A DNA stretch of 33,969 nucleotides from NCBI GenBank assembly GCA_009777615.1, contig WRLM01000005.1:87370-121338 (forward strand), written 5' to 3'. Source of the stretch: Candidatus Methanoplasma cognatum. GTDB lineage: Archaea; Thermoplasmatota; Thermoplasmata; Methanomassiliicoccales; Methanomethylophilaceae. Position numbers and translations under genes: made by a program. This document shows, piece by piece, positions 23,213-31,265 of this stretch; the first letter of the stretch is position 1, and every line of letters starts with the position of its first letter. The notes below the pieces were generated by a model, which was not told the DNA's origin, did not search any database, and saw nothing but the letters and a program-made list of their open reading frames with translations.

Positions 23213-24364
23213 TTATTTTGCTAGGTTGAGATTCAAAATATCCATTCCAAACTGATTATAAATCCATTCTAAAGCCAGACATGTTTTTTTAATGAAGAAA
23301 TACGCACATGTTATCAGACCAAAAAAAGGAATGCCATCTAACCTCAGCGCATGAGTACGATATGTTGCTTTAACAATGTCCTCTCCATTGGATAGCCTGC
23401 TGATCCATCTCTGTTCTGCTCTGTCTTCTAGATACACATTAATAGAAAAATCGAGATGATTTAAATTCATATTTCCGAGATCTTTACCATATGCATCGTT
23501 AATGATACAGTGTATAAATCTCCCGATTACTCGTTGTCTGAAATTATCTAAATGTACTTCTTCGATGTACATTTCCATATCATTACGGTTCTTGGTCTTG
23601 ATAATAACTTCAAGCCGCGCATCATTCTGGCTTTGAAAAGTAGATTTGTATTCAGGCAAGTCTTCTAATTTTTCATTTTTTTGTGAACAATCGTACTCTC
23701 CCCCTGTGTATTTCTTTTGTAGTCTGAAATTACTTATACATTTTGGATCTATTGGGCGAATAACAGCGGCTTCCTTATAATATGAAATATCTGAAAGATT
23801 GTGTACAAAGTATGGGTCGATGTGTAAAAGATAGTTGTTTCCATAAGTTTTTTCGATGTGTTGGATCATTTTATCCTTTTCAAGATATTCAAAGCAATGT
23901 CCTTTGTAACTAACTCCGATAAATGGTCCAAAACGAACCCCATCGTCCACATATTTCCCTCCTCTCAATTCACAATCATCAAAAATATTTCTAGGAAGGT
24001 ATTCGCCGCTACCCTGTTTACTTATCTTTTCAAATAGTTCAGGAAAGGCTTGAAACAGGGGTTGAGATTCGTTATATTGTTCATAACTGCGTCTTTCATG
24101 AAAAGAATGGTTCTCTAGGTAAATATCGTATAGGACTCTTGCTTCGTTTTCATTTTTCGAATCGGTACCTAATTGATAAAAAATGCCCATTCTGCAGTCT
24201 GAAGAAGAGTCTTTCCATTCATATTTGAATTTGCTTGCTCCTTCACATAAATCTTTGATTTGGTTGTCATATCTTCTAATAAAATAGTTGTAGTTAAAAC
24301 GATTAATCTTACCAATTTTATGTGCGAGCTTTTCCATCTTCTCTATGTAGTCGTTGCACATCAT
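23213..24364 (-). CDS. 383-aa protein of unknown function, element cargo
   Basis: I do not recognise this protein. It starts 'MMCNDYIEKMEKLAHKIGKINRFNYNYFIRRYDNQIKDL' (helical), has a middle part rich in Tyr, Gly and acidic residues with 'FGPFIGVSYKGHCFEYLEKDK' and 'YLLHIDPYFVHNLSDI', and a C-terminal part 'IEEVHLDNFRQRVIGRFIHCIINDAYGKDLGNMNLNHLDFSINVYLEDR' and 'YRTHALRLDGIPFFG'. There are no P-loop, no long TM helices and no clear nuclease motif. A minus-strand TATA-like tttttatttatt (24380-24391) is placed for a leaderless start. It is AT-rich and divergent from the HEPN gene, with a 329-base gap. Confidence 0.75.
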   Translation of the reverse strand: MMCNDYIEKMEKLAHKIGKINRFNYNYFIRRYDNQIKDLCEGASKFKYEWKDSSSDCRMGIFYQLGTDSKNENEARVLYDIYLENHSFHERRSYEQYNESQPLFQAFPELFEKISKQGSGEYLPRNIFDDCELRGGKYVDDGVRFGPFIGVSYKGHCFEYLEKDKMIQHIEKTYGNNYLLHIDPYFVHNLSDISYYKEAAVIRPIDPKCISNFRLQKKYTGGEYDCSQKNEKLEDLPEYKSTFQSQNDARLEVIIKTKNRNDMEMYIEEVHLDNFRQRVIGRFIHCIINDAYGKDLGNMNLNHLDFSINVYLEDRAEQRWISRLSNGEDIVKATYRTHALRLDGIPFFGLITCAYFFIKKTCLALEWIYNQFGMDILNLNLAK

Positions 24365-24391
24365 ACTATAATATGGTTAATAAATAAAAAA

Positions 24392-24411
24392 GTGTGAGGT
24401 TTCCTCCACAC
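24392..24411. other. Hairpin in divergent gap
   Basis: GTGTGAGG, loop TTT, then CCT-C-CACAC: eight pairs with one bulged C. It lies just upstream of the TATA-like box of the 383-aa gene. The 24365-24693 gap holds this, the hairpin at 24629-24654, a smaller one around 24573-24586, and no gene. Confidence 0.4.
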
Positions 24412-24628
24412 AAATAGTCACATCCTCTTAAACTATTCCTCCGTGTCCTCCCTCAGAGAACTTTTTCCACAACAGATGAAGGCATTATAACACAAGAGAA
24501 ATTTGATGCCGTCAAAATAAGACTTTTGGAACTATGGTTTCAATTGAAGTATCTCTTTTAACCTGACTTTCGAGCCTCTGAAATAAGAGGTCGGATCCTG
24601 TACAGCGTGGTTTGAACATCTATCTAAT

Positions 24629-24654
24629 GTCGAATAGGGGCATCCCCATTCGAC
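24629..24654. promoter_or_regulatory. Strong inverted repeat before the HEPN gene
   Basis: GTCGAAT-A-GGGG (24629-24640), loop CAT, CCCCATTCGAC (24644-24654): 11 pairs with one bulged A. It is directly followed by a TATA-like tattatattt (24660-24669) that sits about 25 bases before ATG 24694, so it covers the place where BRE-binding factors or a repressor would sit. Confidence 0.5.
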
Positions 24655-24693
24655 TATAGTATTATATTTCTACATAATCGATTATAATGAATT

Positions 24694-25710
24694 ATGGTAA
24701 CTCACGATTCAGACGATTCAAAATTATATCATATTATGTATCCTATTGTATTTTTCTATTCGTCAAATTATTTGGAGGAGTTCAACAGTTGGAAGAGAGT
24801 TATTGAAGATGATGATACTGACTATGTTAATTACATTGTAGAAAAATTCATTTCCAATCCAATCGAATCACATACTTTTTCAAAAAACGTTAATCCGATC
24901 GATGTTACTTTTACATCATCAGGAACAATTATTTTGAAAACAGACGATTATGAGATAGCAAAACGCATCGTAAATTCACTTTTACTTTCCTTTGCTCTTT
25001 TGACAGGTCATACATGTTTTTCGTGCAAGATCACAGATTTAGATCCGATGAGGAATGAAAGAGGTAATTCAATTCCATTGGTTAGATCACATGTGTCCAT
25101 AGGAAGAGCAACAGCATGCTCAAAAGCAATTCTTGGAGATGAGTTTAACAACATTCTCTTCAACAAGCAGTTTCTTCATAAAGACACAATTGCGCCCATA
25201 GTAGAACTAGCTGAACATTTTTATGAATCAAAAAATACTGTCTCTTATCAAAGAGAATTTGAAGCCTTATATCAATGGTCTGTAAAAAACTATGATGTGG
25301 CTTTTATATTATATTGGGTACAAATAGAGCTATTTTTGAAAAGAAATCTTAGATCGTACAATGGGATACCCAGTGCAAGAAAATCAATAAATTCACTTAT
25401 TGGCGTAGACCAAAATGGGAGACCTGTAAGGAGAAAGACAAAACTGTGTGGCAAGTATATACCGTTACTCTTGGCAAGAGACATTAACAATTGTTATGAA
25501 ATAAGAAAGAACATGGTTCATGAAGGGAAAGAGTGTGACGAAAAGTCTGCAGAACTGTGTAAAGAGATTGCTGAAAAACTTCAATTGTGGAGACTTATTG
25601 ATATAGATAGGATTGATTATGATTCATATCTTCACAGAGTTAGATTAATAATTGAACGGGAAGAAAAAGTCATTTGGCCGATGAATAATAATGGTTCTCT
25701 AAGAATGTAA
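24694..25710 (+). CDS. HEPN-domain protein (ApeA-like), element cargo
   Basis: 338 residues. The C-terminal third is helical and carries R271-K-N-M-V-H276 in 'CYEIRKNMVHEGKEC', the RxxxxH signature of HEPN RNases, preceded by a helix with 'YWVQIELFLKRNL' that fits the first HEPN helix. Residues 1-170 form a separate domain with strands ('IDVTFTSSGTIILKTDDYEIAKRIVNSLLLSF') that I cannot name; it may sense the trigger. HEPN proteins of this build are frequent anti-phage RNases acting on tRNA or mRNA. It reads from a likely leaderless start after the hairpin at 24629-24654. The gene is AT-rich and ends 27 bases before winged-helix remnant copy 3. Confidence 0.65.
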   Translation: MVTHDSDDSKLYHIMYPIVFFYSSNYLEEFNSWKRVIEDDDTDYVNYIVEKFISNPIESHTFSKNVNPIDVTFTSSGTIILKTDDYEIAKRIVNSLLLSFALLTGHTCFSCKITDLDPMRNERGNSIPLVRSHVSIGRATACSKAILGDEFNNILFNKQFLHKDTIAPIVELAEHFYESKNTVSYQREFEALYQWSVKNYDVAFILYWVQIELFLKRNLRSYNGIPSARKSINSLIGVDQNGRPVRRKTKLCGKYIPLLLARDINNCYEIRKNMVHEGKECDEKSAELCKEIAEKLQLWRLIDIDRIDYDSYLHRVRLIIEREEKVIWPMNNNGSLRM

Positions 25711-25737
25711 GTGGAAATATTCTCTCGAGTAAAGAAA

Positions 25738-25818
25738 TCAGGATCTTTCCAAAACCAGTTGTATCTTTTCCAAGTGAATTGCGATTCCCTGCCCCTTTGG
25801 CGTCAGGCAAAGCCTCAT
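25738..25818 (-). pseudogene. Winged-helix gene remnant, copy 3
   Basis: The minus strand reads 'MRLCLTPKGQGIAIHLEKIQLVLERS', the last third of the winged-helix protein (compare 'MRLYLTPRGQEVASHLEKIQQVLER' at 21803-22084). Right after it, at 25819, the sequence jumps to what follows the recombinase stop in copy 2. So a deletion removed the gene's front part together with the recombinase. Confidence 0.65.
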
Positions 25819-25901
25819 AAGAAGCGAAGGAGGTGTGGTGAAACAGGCCGGTTGCACCCCTTTTTGATGCTGGGTGGGTAAAAGTGAGTGCAACCGCCGG
25901 G
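25819..25901. repeat. Attachment-site arm joined to tRNA-Gly (proximal copy)
   Basis: 83 bases related to 22394-22475, sharing 'gcgaagga', 'gaaaca', 'ggttgcaccc', 'gatgctgg' and the exact 3' end 25884-25901. It contains the last 12 bases of the tRNA gene. The two copies are 3426 bp apart and would be the left and right ends of the younger element. Confidence 0.65.
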
Positions 25902-25961
25902 ATTCGAACCCGGGTAGCAAGCTTGGAAGGCTTGAATCCTGACCAGCTAGATTACAGTTGC
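25889..25961 (-). tRNA. tRNA-Gly (anticodon TCC)
   Basis: 73 nt on the minus strand from 25961. Acceptor stem GCAACTG / CGGTTGC with one G-U pair, discriminator A, D arm with TAGCTGGTCA, anticodon stem CAAGC / GCTTG with loop CTTCCAA (anticodon TCC), TpsiC arm CCGGG-TTCGAAT-CCCGG. No CCA is encoded, as usual in this group. TATA-like tgatatttaa (25986-25995) lies about 25-34 bases upstream. It is the integration target of the elements to its left; the gene remains whole. Confidence 0.93.
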
Positions 25962-26076
25962 AACGGACCTCCCCTATTTTGTACTTGATATTTAACTGTA
26001 ATGCTGGGTTAGGAAAGCATTCGTGATTTTAAAGGAAAAGACTTAGATTTATCTATTCTGCGGAAGATACTGGTAC

Positions 26077-29007
26077 ATGATGCACGAACCTGTGTTCCAG
26101 GATAGTTTTGAAGTAAACGTCTGGAAGAGGCTTAACTCCGAAAAGGACAGTGCATCGCAGAAGAGCGATTTTTTCATCGGCATCGCCAATAGCGTTATAA
26201 AACGCGAAAGATCCGCTAATTCCGCGATACTTTCGCTGCTCATTGAGAAACTATTCGAGACGCAGAGCAGCGGGATGGAGCCGCTCATCGACCAGCTTGT
26301 TTCCAAAAGCAGGCCTAATGACTGCATGCCGGCGCTGACGGCGGCCCTTGTCTATGCCGGTGTCGACAGGTGGGATAAGGCGGAAGAGATGGCGGAATCG
26401 GTGAAGCACGCTCAGAACATCCCCATGCTGGGATGCGTGAGGGCAAAGATAGCGATGGAGGCGGGCGATACCCCGAAGGCAAAGAAGGAACTGATGAGGG
26501 CAAGATGCAGCGACCCCGCTTTTCCTATGTTCTATGAGCTCATCCAGCAGGCGGAGCCGGCGGAAGGCTGGATGTACAGGCAGAACATCGAACTGCTGGC
26601 CGCCGGCAGGGAGCAGATACCCTTCGGCGATAACACCGGCTCCAATCCCGTTCAGAAGCTGTATGAGATCTACAGGGATTGGTACAAAGGTAGCAGGGAC
26701 GAGGCCACCGAAGCGATGATAAGGTCCGAAGAGTACAAGAAAAAGAATTCGGAGTATGTGCTAGCATCCGCCAGGATGTCCATGGACGAGAGAGACTGGC
26801 ACTCCGCTCAGATGATGTACACCTCCCTCCTCACAAAAAGCGCGAACTGCGTTTACATAATATGCGAGGCGGCCAAAGCGTTCTACTCCGGAGGGAACTT
26901 TGAGAAAGCGCTGTCCATGTACAGGGACGCGGAAGCACTGGACCCTGTTTCCCCATTGGTCATGAGAGGCTTGATCCAAACCTATTCGGCGCTGGGAATG
27001 AAAGCGGAAGCGGCGCAATGCGCGAAAGAATACCTGGACAGCGAGAACGCGGACCTTGCGGCATATGTCATGGGGGCGAAGGTGCTGTTCTCGAACTCCT
27101 TCTATGCGGACGCAGAGTCGGTGGTGGACAAGGTCCTCCTTTCCCATCCGGGCGATCCGAGCGCATTCGTTCTGAAATCGGAGATAGAGTTCGAGAGTGG
27201 GAACATAAACGCCGCCCTGAGGACGGTCCTGAACGGGGTCGATAAGAATCCAGACAATGCAGACGTCAGGCGTCAGAAGGCGAGGATACTGTTCAAGACA
27301 GGGAGGGCGGACAAAGCGGCGGCAGAACTGGAGAAAGCGGAGAAAGCAGACCCAGATAATGTGGGGGTGCTGCTTCTGATGAAGGACATCGCGATCGCCG
27401 GCGGAAAGAGCGAGGACGCCGTAAGGCTGAGCAACAGGATACTTCAGCTGGACCCAGGGAACGTCGACGCCATGAACACCCTGTCGAAGGCGAATCTTTC
27501 GGTGAAGAGAGAGGAGTCCTACTCCTCGTACAAGGACATGATGGTAGCAGACAACAGAGCGGAGAATTTCGTTAATGTCTTATCGTCCATGATCATCGAC
27601 GGCAAGTACAGGGAGGCGGTACAGATGTTCATCGAGAAGGAAAGGGAGTTCGGCAAGAATCCGGCGGTGAGGCGTTTGAAAGGGAACGCCGAGTATGCCC
27701 TGGGTAATTACAAAGAAGCATCCGCCGCCTTCGCATACGCTTCCGAGCTGGACCCGAAGGATCCGATGGCATGGCACTCGAAGGGCATGGCCGACGAGGC
27801 CATGGGCGACCTCAAGAATGCCGAAGAAGCTTACAACAAAGCCGTCCTTCTGGATATGAACGAACCGGAGTACTGGGTCTCGCGTTCTTCCATACAGGAG
27901 AAGAAGAAAGACCTGGCCGGGGCGGTCGAGTCCCTGAACAGGGTTATCGAACTCAGACCGGGCGACATATACGCGCTTGTGAAAAAGGGAATGATCTTCG
28001 CGGAGCTCGGAAGATTTGATGAAGCGCTTTATTATCTGGATATGGCGACGGTCACCGATCCTGATAACATCGAAGTGATGAGGATCAGGCGCGACGTGGG
28101 GATGGCCTCCGGTAATATCAAGGCGGCGGAGGAAGCGGCAGTGAAGCTGGTCGAACTGAGGCCCTTCGATGAGGAAGGGGTCGCCGCAGCGGTCAGGATA
28201 CTTATGCTCAATGGCAGGGACGAGGCCGCCGCAGGCCTGATAGAGAATGCGCTCAAGGCGGAGCCGTCCTCGATCCCTCTCCTCATAACCAAAAAGGAGT
28301 TCTGCACGCTGAGAGAGGACCACAGAGGGATAATCGAGGTCTGCCGCCGCATTTTGGCAGCACAGCCGGATAATAATCTGATCAGAAACGATCTCGCCGA
28401 AGCGTACGCGGCCACGGGCGATGTGAATGCGGCAAGCAGGATGTACATGGAGATCAGCCCCGCGGAAGATAAGGCCGAACAAAAACGCCAATATGCCCCC
28501 AAGGCACAGAAACAAAAAGTACCAGACACAATAAAAAGATATGCAGAAAGGGTCCTGAGGCGCGCATACATATCAAAACTCTCGCTGAGCGATCCGACGC
28601 TGGTCGAAGCGCTGGATATCGATGAGGCCACCGCCAGGGCCATAATGGCCTATCTCTCCGACATATCGGAATACGGCGACGTCAGCCCAGGAACACTGGA
28701 GTTCGAAAGGATGGAGAAGCTTTCGTTCAACGCGGTGACCAAAGGGAACTGCACGGGCCTGGAGAGCGAACCGCTGATAACGATACCCAGCGCGTATGTC
28801 GCCGGCGGGGCGAAGGATGCGGACGAAGCGAAGTTACTGGTCGCCTACATGTATAAGGTGTTAAGCGCCAAAAAGTCGGCGAAAGCGCTCCCTCCGGATC
28901 TGAGGAAGATAGCGGAAGCAACCCAAAAGGACACATCCATTGAAGAAATAATGAAAGGGCACAAGATCGGAGCGTATCAGGCGAAGCTGGTCAAAGACAA
29001 CCTGTGA
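26077..29007 (+). CDS. Large TPR-repeat protein
   Basis: 976 residues. From about 230 to 800 it is a run of tetratricopeptide repeats (for example 'AKAFYSGGNFEKALSMYRDAEALDPVSP', 'NAEYALGNYKEASAAFAYASELDPKDP', 'MIFAELGRFDEALYYLDMATVTDPDN'), forming a superhelical scaffold for protein contacts. No signal peptide or TM segment, so cytoplasmic. The last 150 residues are a different alpha-helical part ('RYAERVLRRAYISKLSLSDP', 'IMKGHKIGAYQAKLVKDNL'). The partner is unknown. ATG 26080 is an equal alternative start; a TATA-like gatttatct (26046-26054) lies 23-31 bases upstream. Its stop directly abuts the truD stop (TGATCA at 29005-29010). Confidence 0.9.
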   Translation: MMHEPVFQDSFEVNVWKRLNSEKDSASQKSDFFIGIANSVIKRERSANSAILSLLIEKLFETQSSGMEPLIDQLVSKSRPNDCMPALTAALVYAGVDRWDKAEEMAESVKHAQNIPMLGCVRAKIAMEAGDTPKAKKELMRARCSDPAFPMFYELIQQAEPAEGWMYRQNIELLAAGREQIPFGDNTGSNPVQKLYEIYRDWYKGSRDEATEAMIRSEEYKKKNSEYVLASARMSMDERDWHSAQMMYTSLLTKSANCVYIICEAAKAFYSGGNFEKALSMYRDAEALDPVSPLVMRGLIQTYSALGMKAEAAQCAKEYLDSENADLAAYVMGAKVLFSNSFYADAESVVDKVLLSHPGDPSAFVLKSEIEFESGNINAALRTVLNGVDKNPDNADVRRQKARILFKTGRADKAAAELEKAEKADPDNVGVLLLMKDIAIAGGKSEDAVRLSNRILQLDPGNVDAMNTLSKANLSVKREESYSSYKDMMVADNRAENFVNVLSSMIIDGKYREAVQMFIEKEREFGKNPAVRRLKGNAEYALGNYKEASAAFAYASELDPKDPMAWHSKGMADEAMGDLKNAEEAYNKAVLLDMNEPEYWVSRSSIQEKKKDLAGAVESLNRVIELRPGDIYALVKKGMIFAELGRFDEALYYLDMATVTDPDNIEVMRIRRDVGMASGNIKAAEEAAVKLVELRPFDEEGVAAAVRILMLNGRDEAAAGLIENALKAEPSSIPLLITKKEFCTLREDHRGIIEVCRRILAAQPDNNLIRNDLAEAYAATGDVNAASRMYMEISPAEDKAEQKRQYAPKAQKQKVPDTIKRYAERVLRRAYISKLSLSDPTLVEALDIDEATARAIMAYLSDISEYGDVSPGTLEFERMEKLSFNAVTKGNCTGLESEPLITIPSAYVAGGAKDADEAKLLVAYMYKVLSAKKSAKALPPDLRKIAEATQKDTSIEEIMKGHKIGAYQAKLVKDNL

Positions 29008-30318
29008 TCAGTATCTGTTCATTTCCGATTTCATATATTCTCTTAAAAGGCATGTCGCATAATTCCCCTTCGTAAGGGAGAAGCTGACCTCGTATCCGTC
29101 GCCGGCGATCCTGTGCGACAGACCTGCCACGGGACACAGTATCTCCCTCCTGCTCCCCTTCGAACTGCAGTGCGGCAGCCCTGGGACAATGAAGTCCTTG
29201 CCGGAGATCCTCTCGTTTTCAATGACGGATCTCTCGATCTCTCCCATCTCTCCTTCCGCTATCCTGCTTTCGGAACCGAACAGCGATATGGTAACGAACG
29301 CCCTGCCCGATCTGACCTGTCTTGTCACAAGGTCAATGTTGTTCGGCGTCGTAGCGACAGGGTTCTCATGCTGAGGCACCCTGTTGGAATCCAGGGGGAT
29401 GACGACATCCCCCACTATGGGTCTGTTCAGAGGGATGCCTTTCCCCATACGTCCGCTGAGCATCCTGTTGAAAAGATATGACTGGTAGGCATGCACGAAC
29501 ATCATCTGGAGGTTCTTAGGGAGTTTTTCTATGGCCCCCTTCCAATCGTCTGGGTAAGAGACAATGTGTTCCACCATGATCTTCTCGAACGACAGCGAAT
29601 CCGGCATATCTTTCAGAAGGGAGGACCAGTCGCCGTCTTCAGACAGGGCTCTTCTCGCGTCCGTGACATCCTCGTCCTCGAATGCGGACAGGTCCGAAAC
29701 ATAACTTCGGACAGCTCCTTCTATATCTCCTCTGACTATGGATTCGCCGACCTTATGCGTTATCGGCCTGACAGATCCGAACCTCTGCACTCCGAAATAG
29801 TTCGGAAAGCCCCCCTTATCCTTCACGGCCGAGGAAACGGCGTCAAGGGTCTCAGAGATGTCGTTCTCCGGGACAGTGCACTCTCTGACCCTGACCGCAA
29901 ACGAATTCCCCAGCAGGTCCCCGATCTGAACCCCTCTTTTTGCAGTGTATGGCTCTTTGATCTCCACATCCTTGAGGGAGATCCTTTTCATAGAATCGAT
30001 GGGGCATTCGAAGGACATTAGCTGCGTCGTCACCGCTCTTTTGTCCTTTGTCCCGGCAAAGCCTATCTTTTCGCGGGATATGCCGAGGCCTCTCGAAAGC
30101 AGTCTTACGAGGCGGTTCGTTTCCCAATTCCTGCTGGTAACTTCTGCGATAACGAACCTTCCGTCCGCAGCGGCCTCAGGTCTGTCCGATATCTCTTTTA
30201 CAACAAAATCCTCCGGCTCTTTTTTGAGACGTCCGCCGGTCCCGTCCGTGTCGCTCAGGTAGAAGGACATGCCGATGTCCGCTTCGGCGGTGCGGCATTC
30301 CCTGTACGGGCCGTTCAT
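29008..30318 (-). CDS. truD: tRNA pseudouridine synthase TruD
   Basis: 436 residues, the archaeal length. It makes pseudouridine at position 13 of tRNA. TruD signature 'IGFAGTKDKRAVTTQ' with catalytic Asp92, 'GNSFAVRVREC', 'GGFPNYFGVQRFGS' and 'HAYQSYLFNRMLS', with the large archaeal insertion domain in the middle. The ATG overlaps the rpoL stop by 4 bases, so it is translated together with RNA polymerase subunit L. The preceding residues before 'FYLSDTDGTGGRLKKEPEDF' are not conserved, so a later Met (17) could also serve as start. Confidence 0.95.
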   Translation of the reverse strand: MNGPYRECRTAEADIGMSFYLSDTDGTGGRLKKEPEDFVVKEISDRPEAAADGRFVIAEVTSRNWETNRLVRLLSRGLGISREKIGFAGTKDKRAVTTQLMSFECPIDSMKRISLKDVEIKEPYTAKRGVQIGDLLGNSFAVRVRECTVPENDISETLDAVSSAVKDKGGFPNYFGVQRFGSVRPITHKVGESIVRGDIEGAVRSYVSDLSAFEDEDVTDARRALSEDGDWSSLLKDMPDSLSFEKIMVEHIVSYPDDWKGAIEKLPKNLQMMFVHAYQSYLFNRMLSGRMGKGIPLNRPIVGDVVIPLDSNRVPQHENPVATTPNNIDLVTRQVRSGRAFVTISLFGSESRIAEGEMGEIERSVIENERISGKDFIVPGLPHCSSKGSRREILCPVAGLSHRIAGDGYEVSFSLTKGNYATCLLREYMKSEMNRY

Positions 30319-30569
30319 TGCTTTACCGTTGCAAAATAGGCGGATATTGCTTTGGAGGCCTTCTTCACCGCGTCCTCAGGCTTTCCTTTGCTGACTTCCA
30401 CATGTAAAACGGCGTCGGACAGCTCCGGGTGGTGGTTTATGTATCTCACCAAATTGACGTTTTTGTCATCGCTGAGCATCTTCATCATAAGCTCTATGAT
30501 CGTCGGGTCCTCGCCGGTGAATCCGAGCGTTATCGTCTTATCTGTCTTTTCGACGGTATAGACTTCCAT
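30315..30569 (-). CDS. rpoL: DNA-directed RNA polymerase subunit L
   Basis: 84 residues, the usual size of archaeal Rpo11/RpoL, which pairs with RpoD in the assembly platform of the polymerase. 'GEDPTIIELMMKMLSDDKNVNLVRYINHHPELSDAVLHV' matches the RpoL core ('EDHTLLNLL...L......AAY...HPLL....L.+'), followed by a final helix 'PEDAVKKASKAISAYF'. It is first of the pair rpoL-truD. A TATA-like ctttattat on the minus strand (about 30589-30597) is 20-28 bases before the ATG, which suggests a leaderless message. Confidence 0.9.
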   Translation of the reverse strand: MEVYTVEKTDKTITLGFTGEDPTIIELMMKMLSDDKNVNLVRYINHHPELSDAVLHVEVSKGKPEDAVKKASKAISAYFATVKQ

Positions 30570-30609
30570 GCGTTGCGATTACGATACGAATAATAAAGTT
30601 TTCGTAAAC

Positions 30610-30644
30610 GCGGCTTCTCCTCCTTCTGAGAGGAGGAGCTCCGC
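30610..30644. other. Long hairpin upstream of rpoL
   Basis: CTCCTCC (30617-30623) pairs with GGAGGAG (30632-30638) over an 8-base loop, and flanking GCGG (30610-30613) pairs with CCGC (30641-30644). It is beyond the rpoL TATA box, so it is not in that transcript. The 30570-31265 stretch holds this hairpin, TATA-like sequences and no gene that I can support. Confidence 0.4.
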
Positions 30645-31198
30645 ACTTATAGGACATACCTAGTCCGTTTTTATGATTCTGCGTATCGGAACATAAGCAG
30701 GCTGGAGGATATTTTTCCCATGAGCCATCCGGGCAGCAGTTTTTCAAAATCTCAGATGTCTGGTTTTCCGTCATAAGAGTATGGCGCCTTCTCAGCCGGA
30801 AAGTGACGTGCGTATGAATGTCTTTACTGAAGATGTGCCAAAACCTCTTGTCAGTATATAGTGGGATTCTGTTGTCAACCGAAACCTATGAGAAAATCCC
30901 TATAACTTTCGGCTGAAAACCTATATTTCAATAAATATATACCTGCAACTGAAACAATATAAAATTTGAAGATACATTTAAATATGCCAGATGGAGAATG
31001 ACAAAGTTAAATGGAGAGAAAGTAAGGAAAGAGTAGGAACGTGATCACATATAACTGTTTTGATGCGGGAGTGTTCTTTCAATCCCTTGTATTTTCACAT
31101 AACGCTTTTTTTAAAGCATAGGCCGCGCTAAACGATGAAAACCGCTGAAATCTATTGAAAAAAGACGGGATCAAAGGTCGTATAGTTGCATCCAACAG

Positions 31199-31260
31199 AA
31201 CCTATATATATTATAGTCATGGTTGTTTCAAGCAAACTGTTTATATAATAGTGGAGGAGA
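31199..31260 (+). promoter_or_regulatory. Promoter and RBS of the esterase gene
   Basis: Two TATA-like stretches lie at 31202-31214 (ctatatatattat) and 31240-31250 (tttatataata). GGAGGAGA at 31253-31260 is 5 bases before the ATG, so a leadered transcript from the first box is more likely than a leaderless one from the second. Confidence 0.5.
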
Positions 31261-31265
31261 ACACA

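Larger units (their letters stand above)
19563..25901. mobile_element. Stack of integrative elements at tRNA-Gly(TCC)
   Basis: AT-rich block holding three copies of an end module: winged-helix gene (minus) then tyrosine recombinase (plus). Copy 1, 19571-19860, is decayed. Copy 2, 21803-22395, is the best preserved. Copy 3, 25738-25818, has lost its recombinase. Copies 2 and 3 are each followed by a related arm of about 82 bp (22394-22475; 25819-25901) that ends in the 3' terminal bases of the tRNA gene at 25889-25961. The reading is successive integrations into the same tRNA, each adding cargo: 19935-21796 in one, 22702-25710 in the next. The left border of the oldest element is not clear and may reach back to 17586. 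Confidence 0.6.

Noticed and set aside
30538-30774. 78-codon minus-strand frame upstream of rpoL
   Set aside because: It overlaps the rpoL start and TATA region, spans a hairpin, and shows no recognisable protein pattern.
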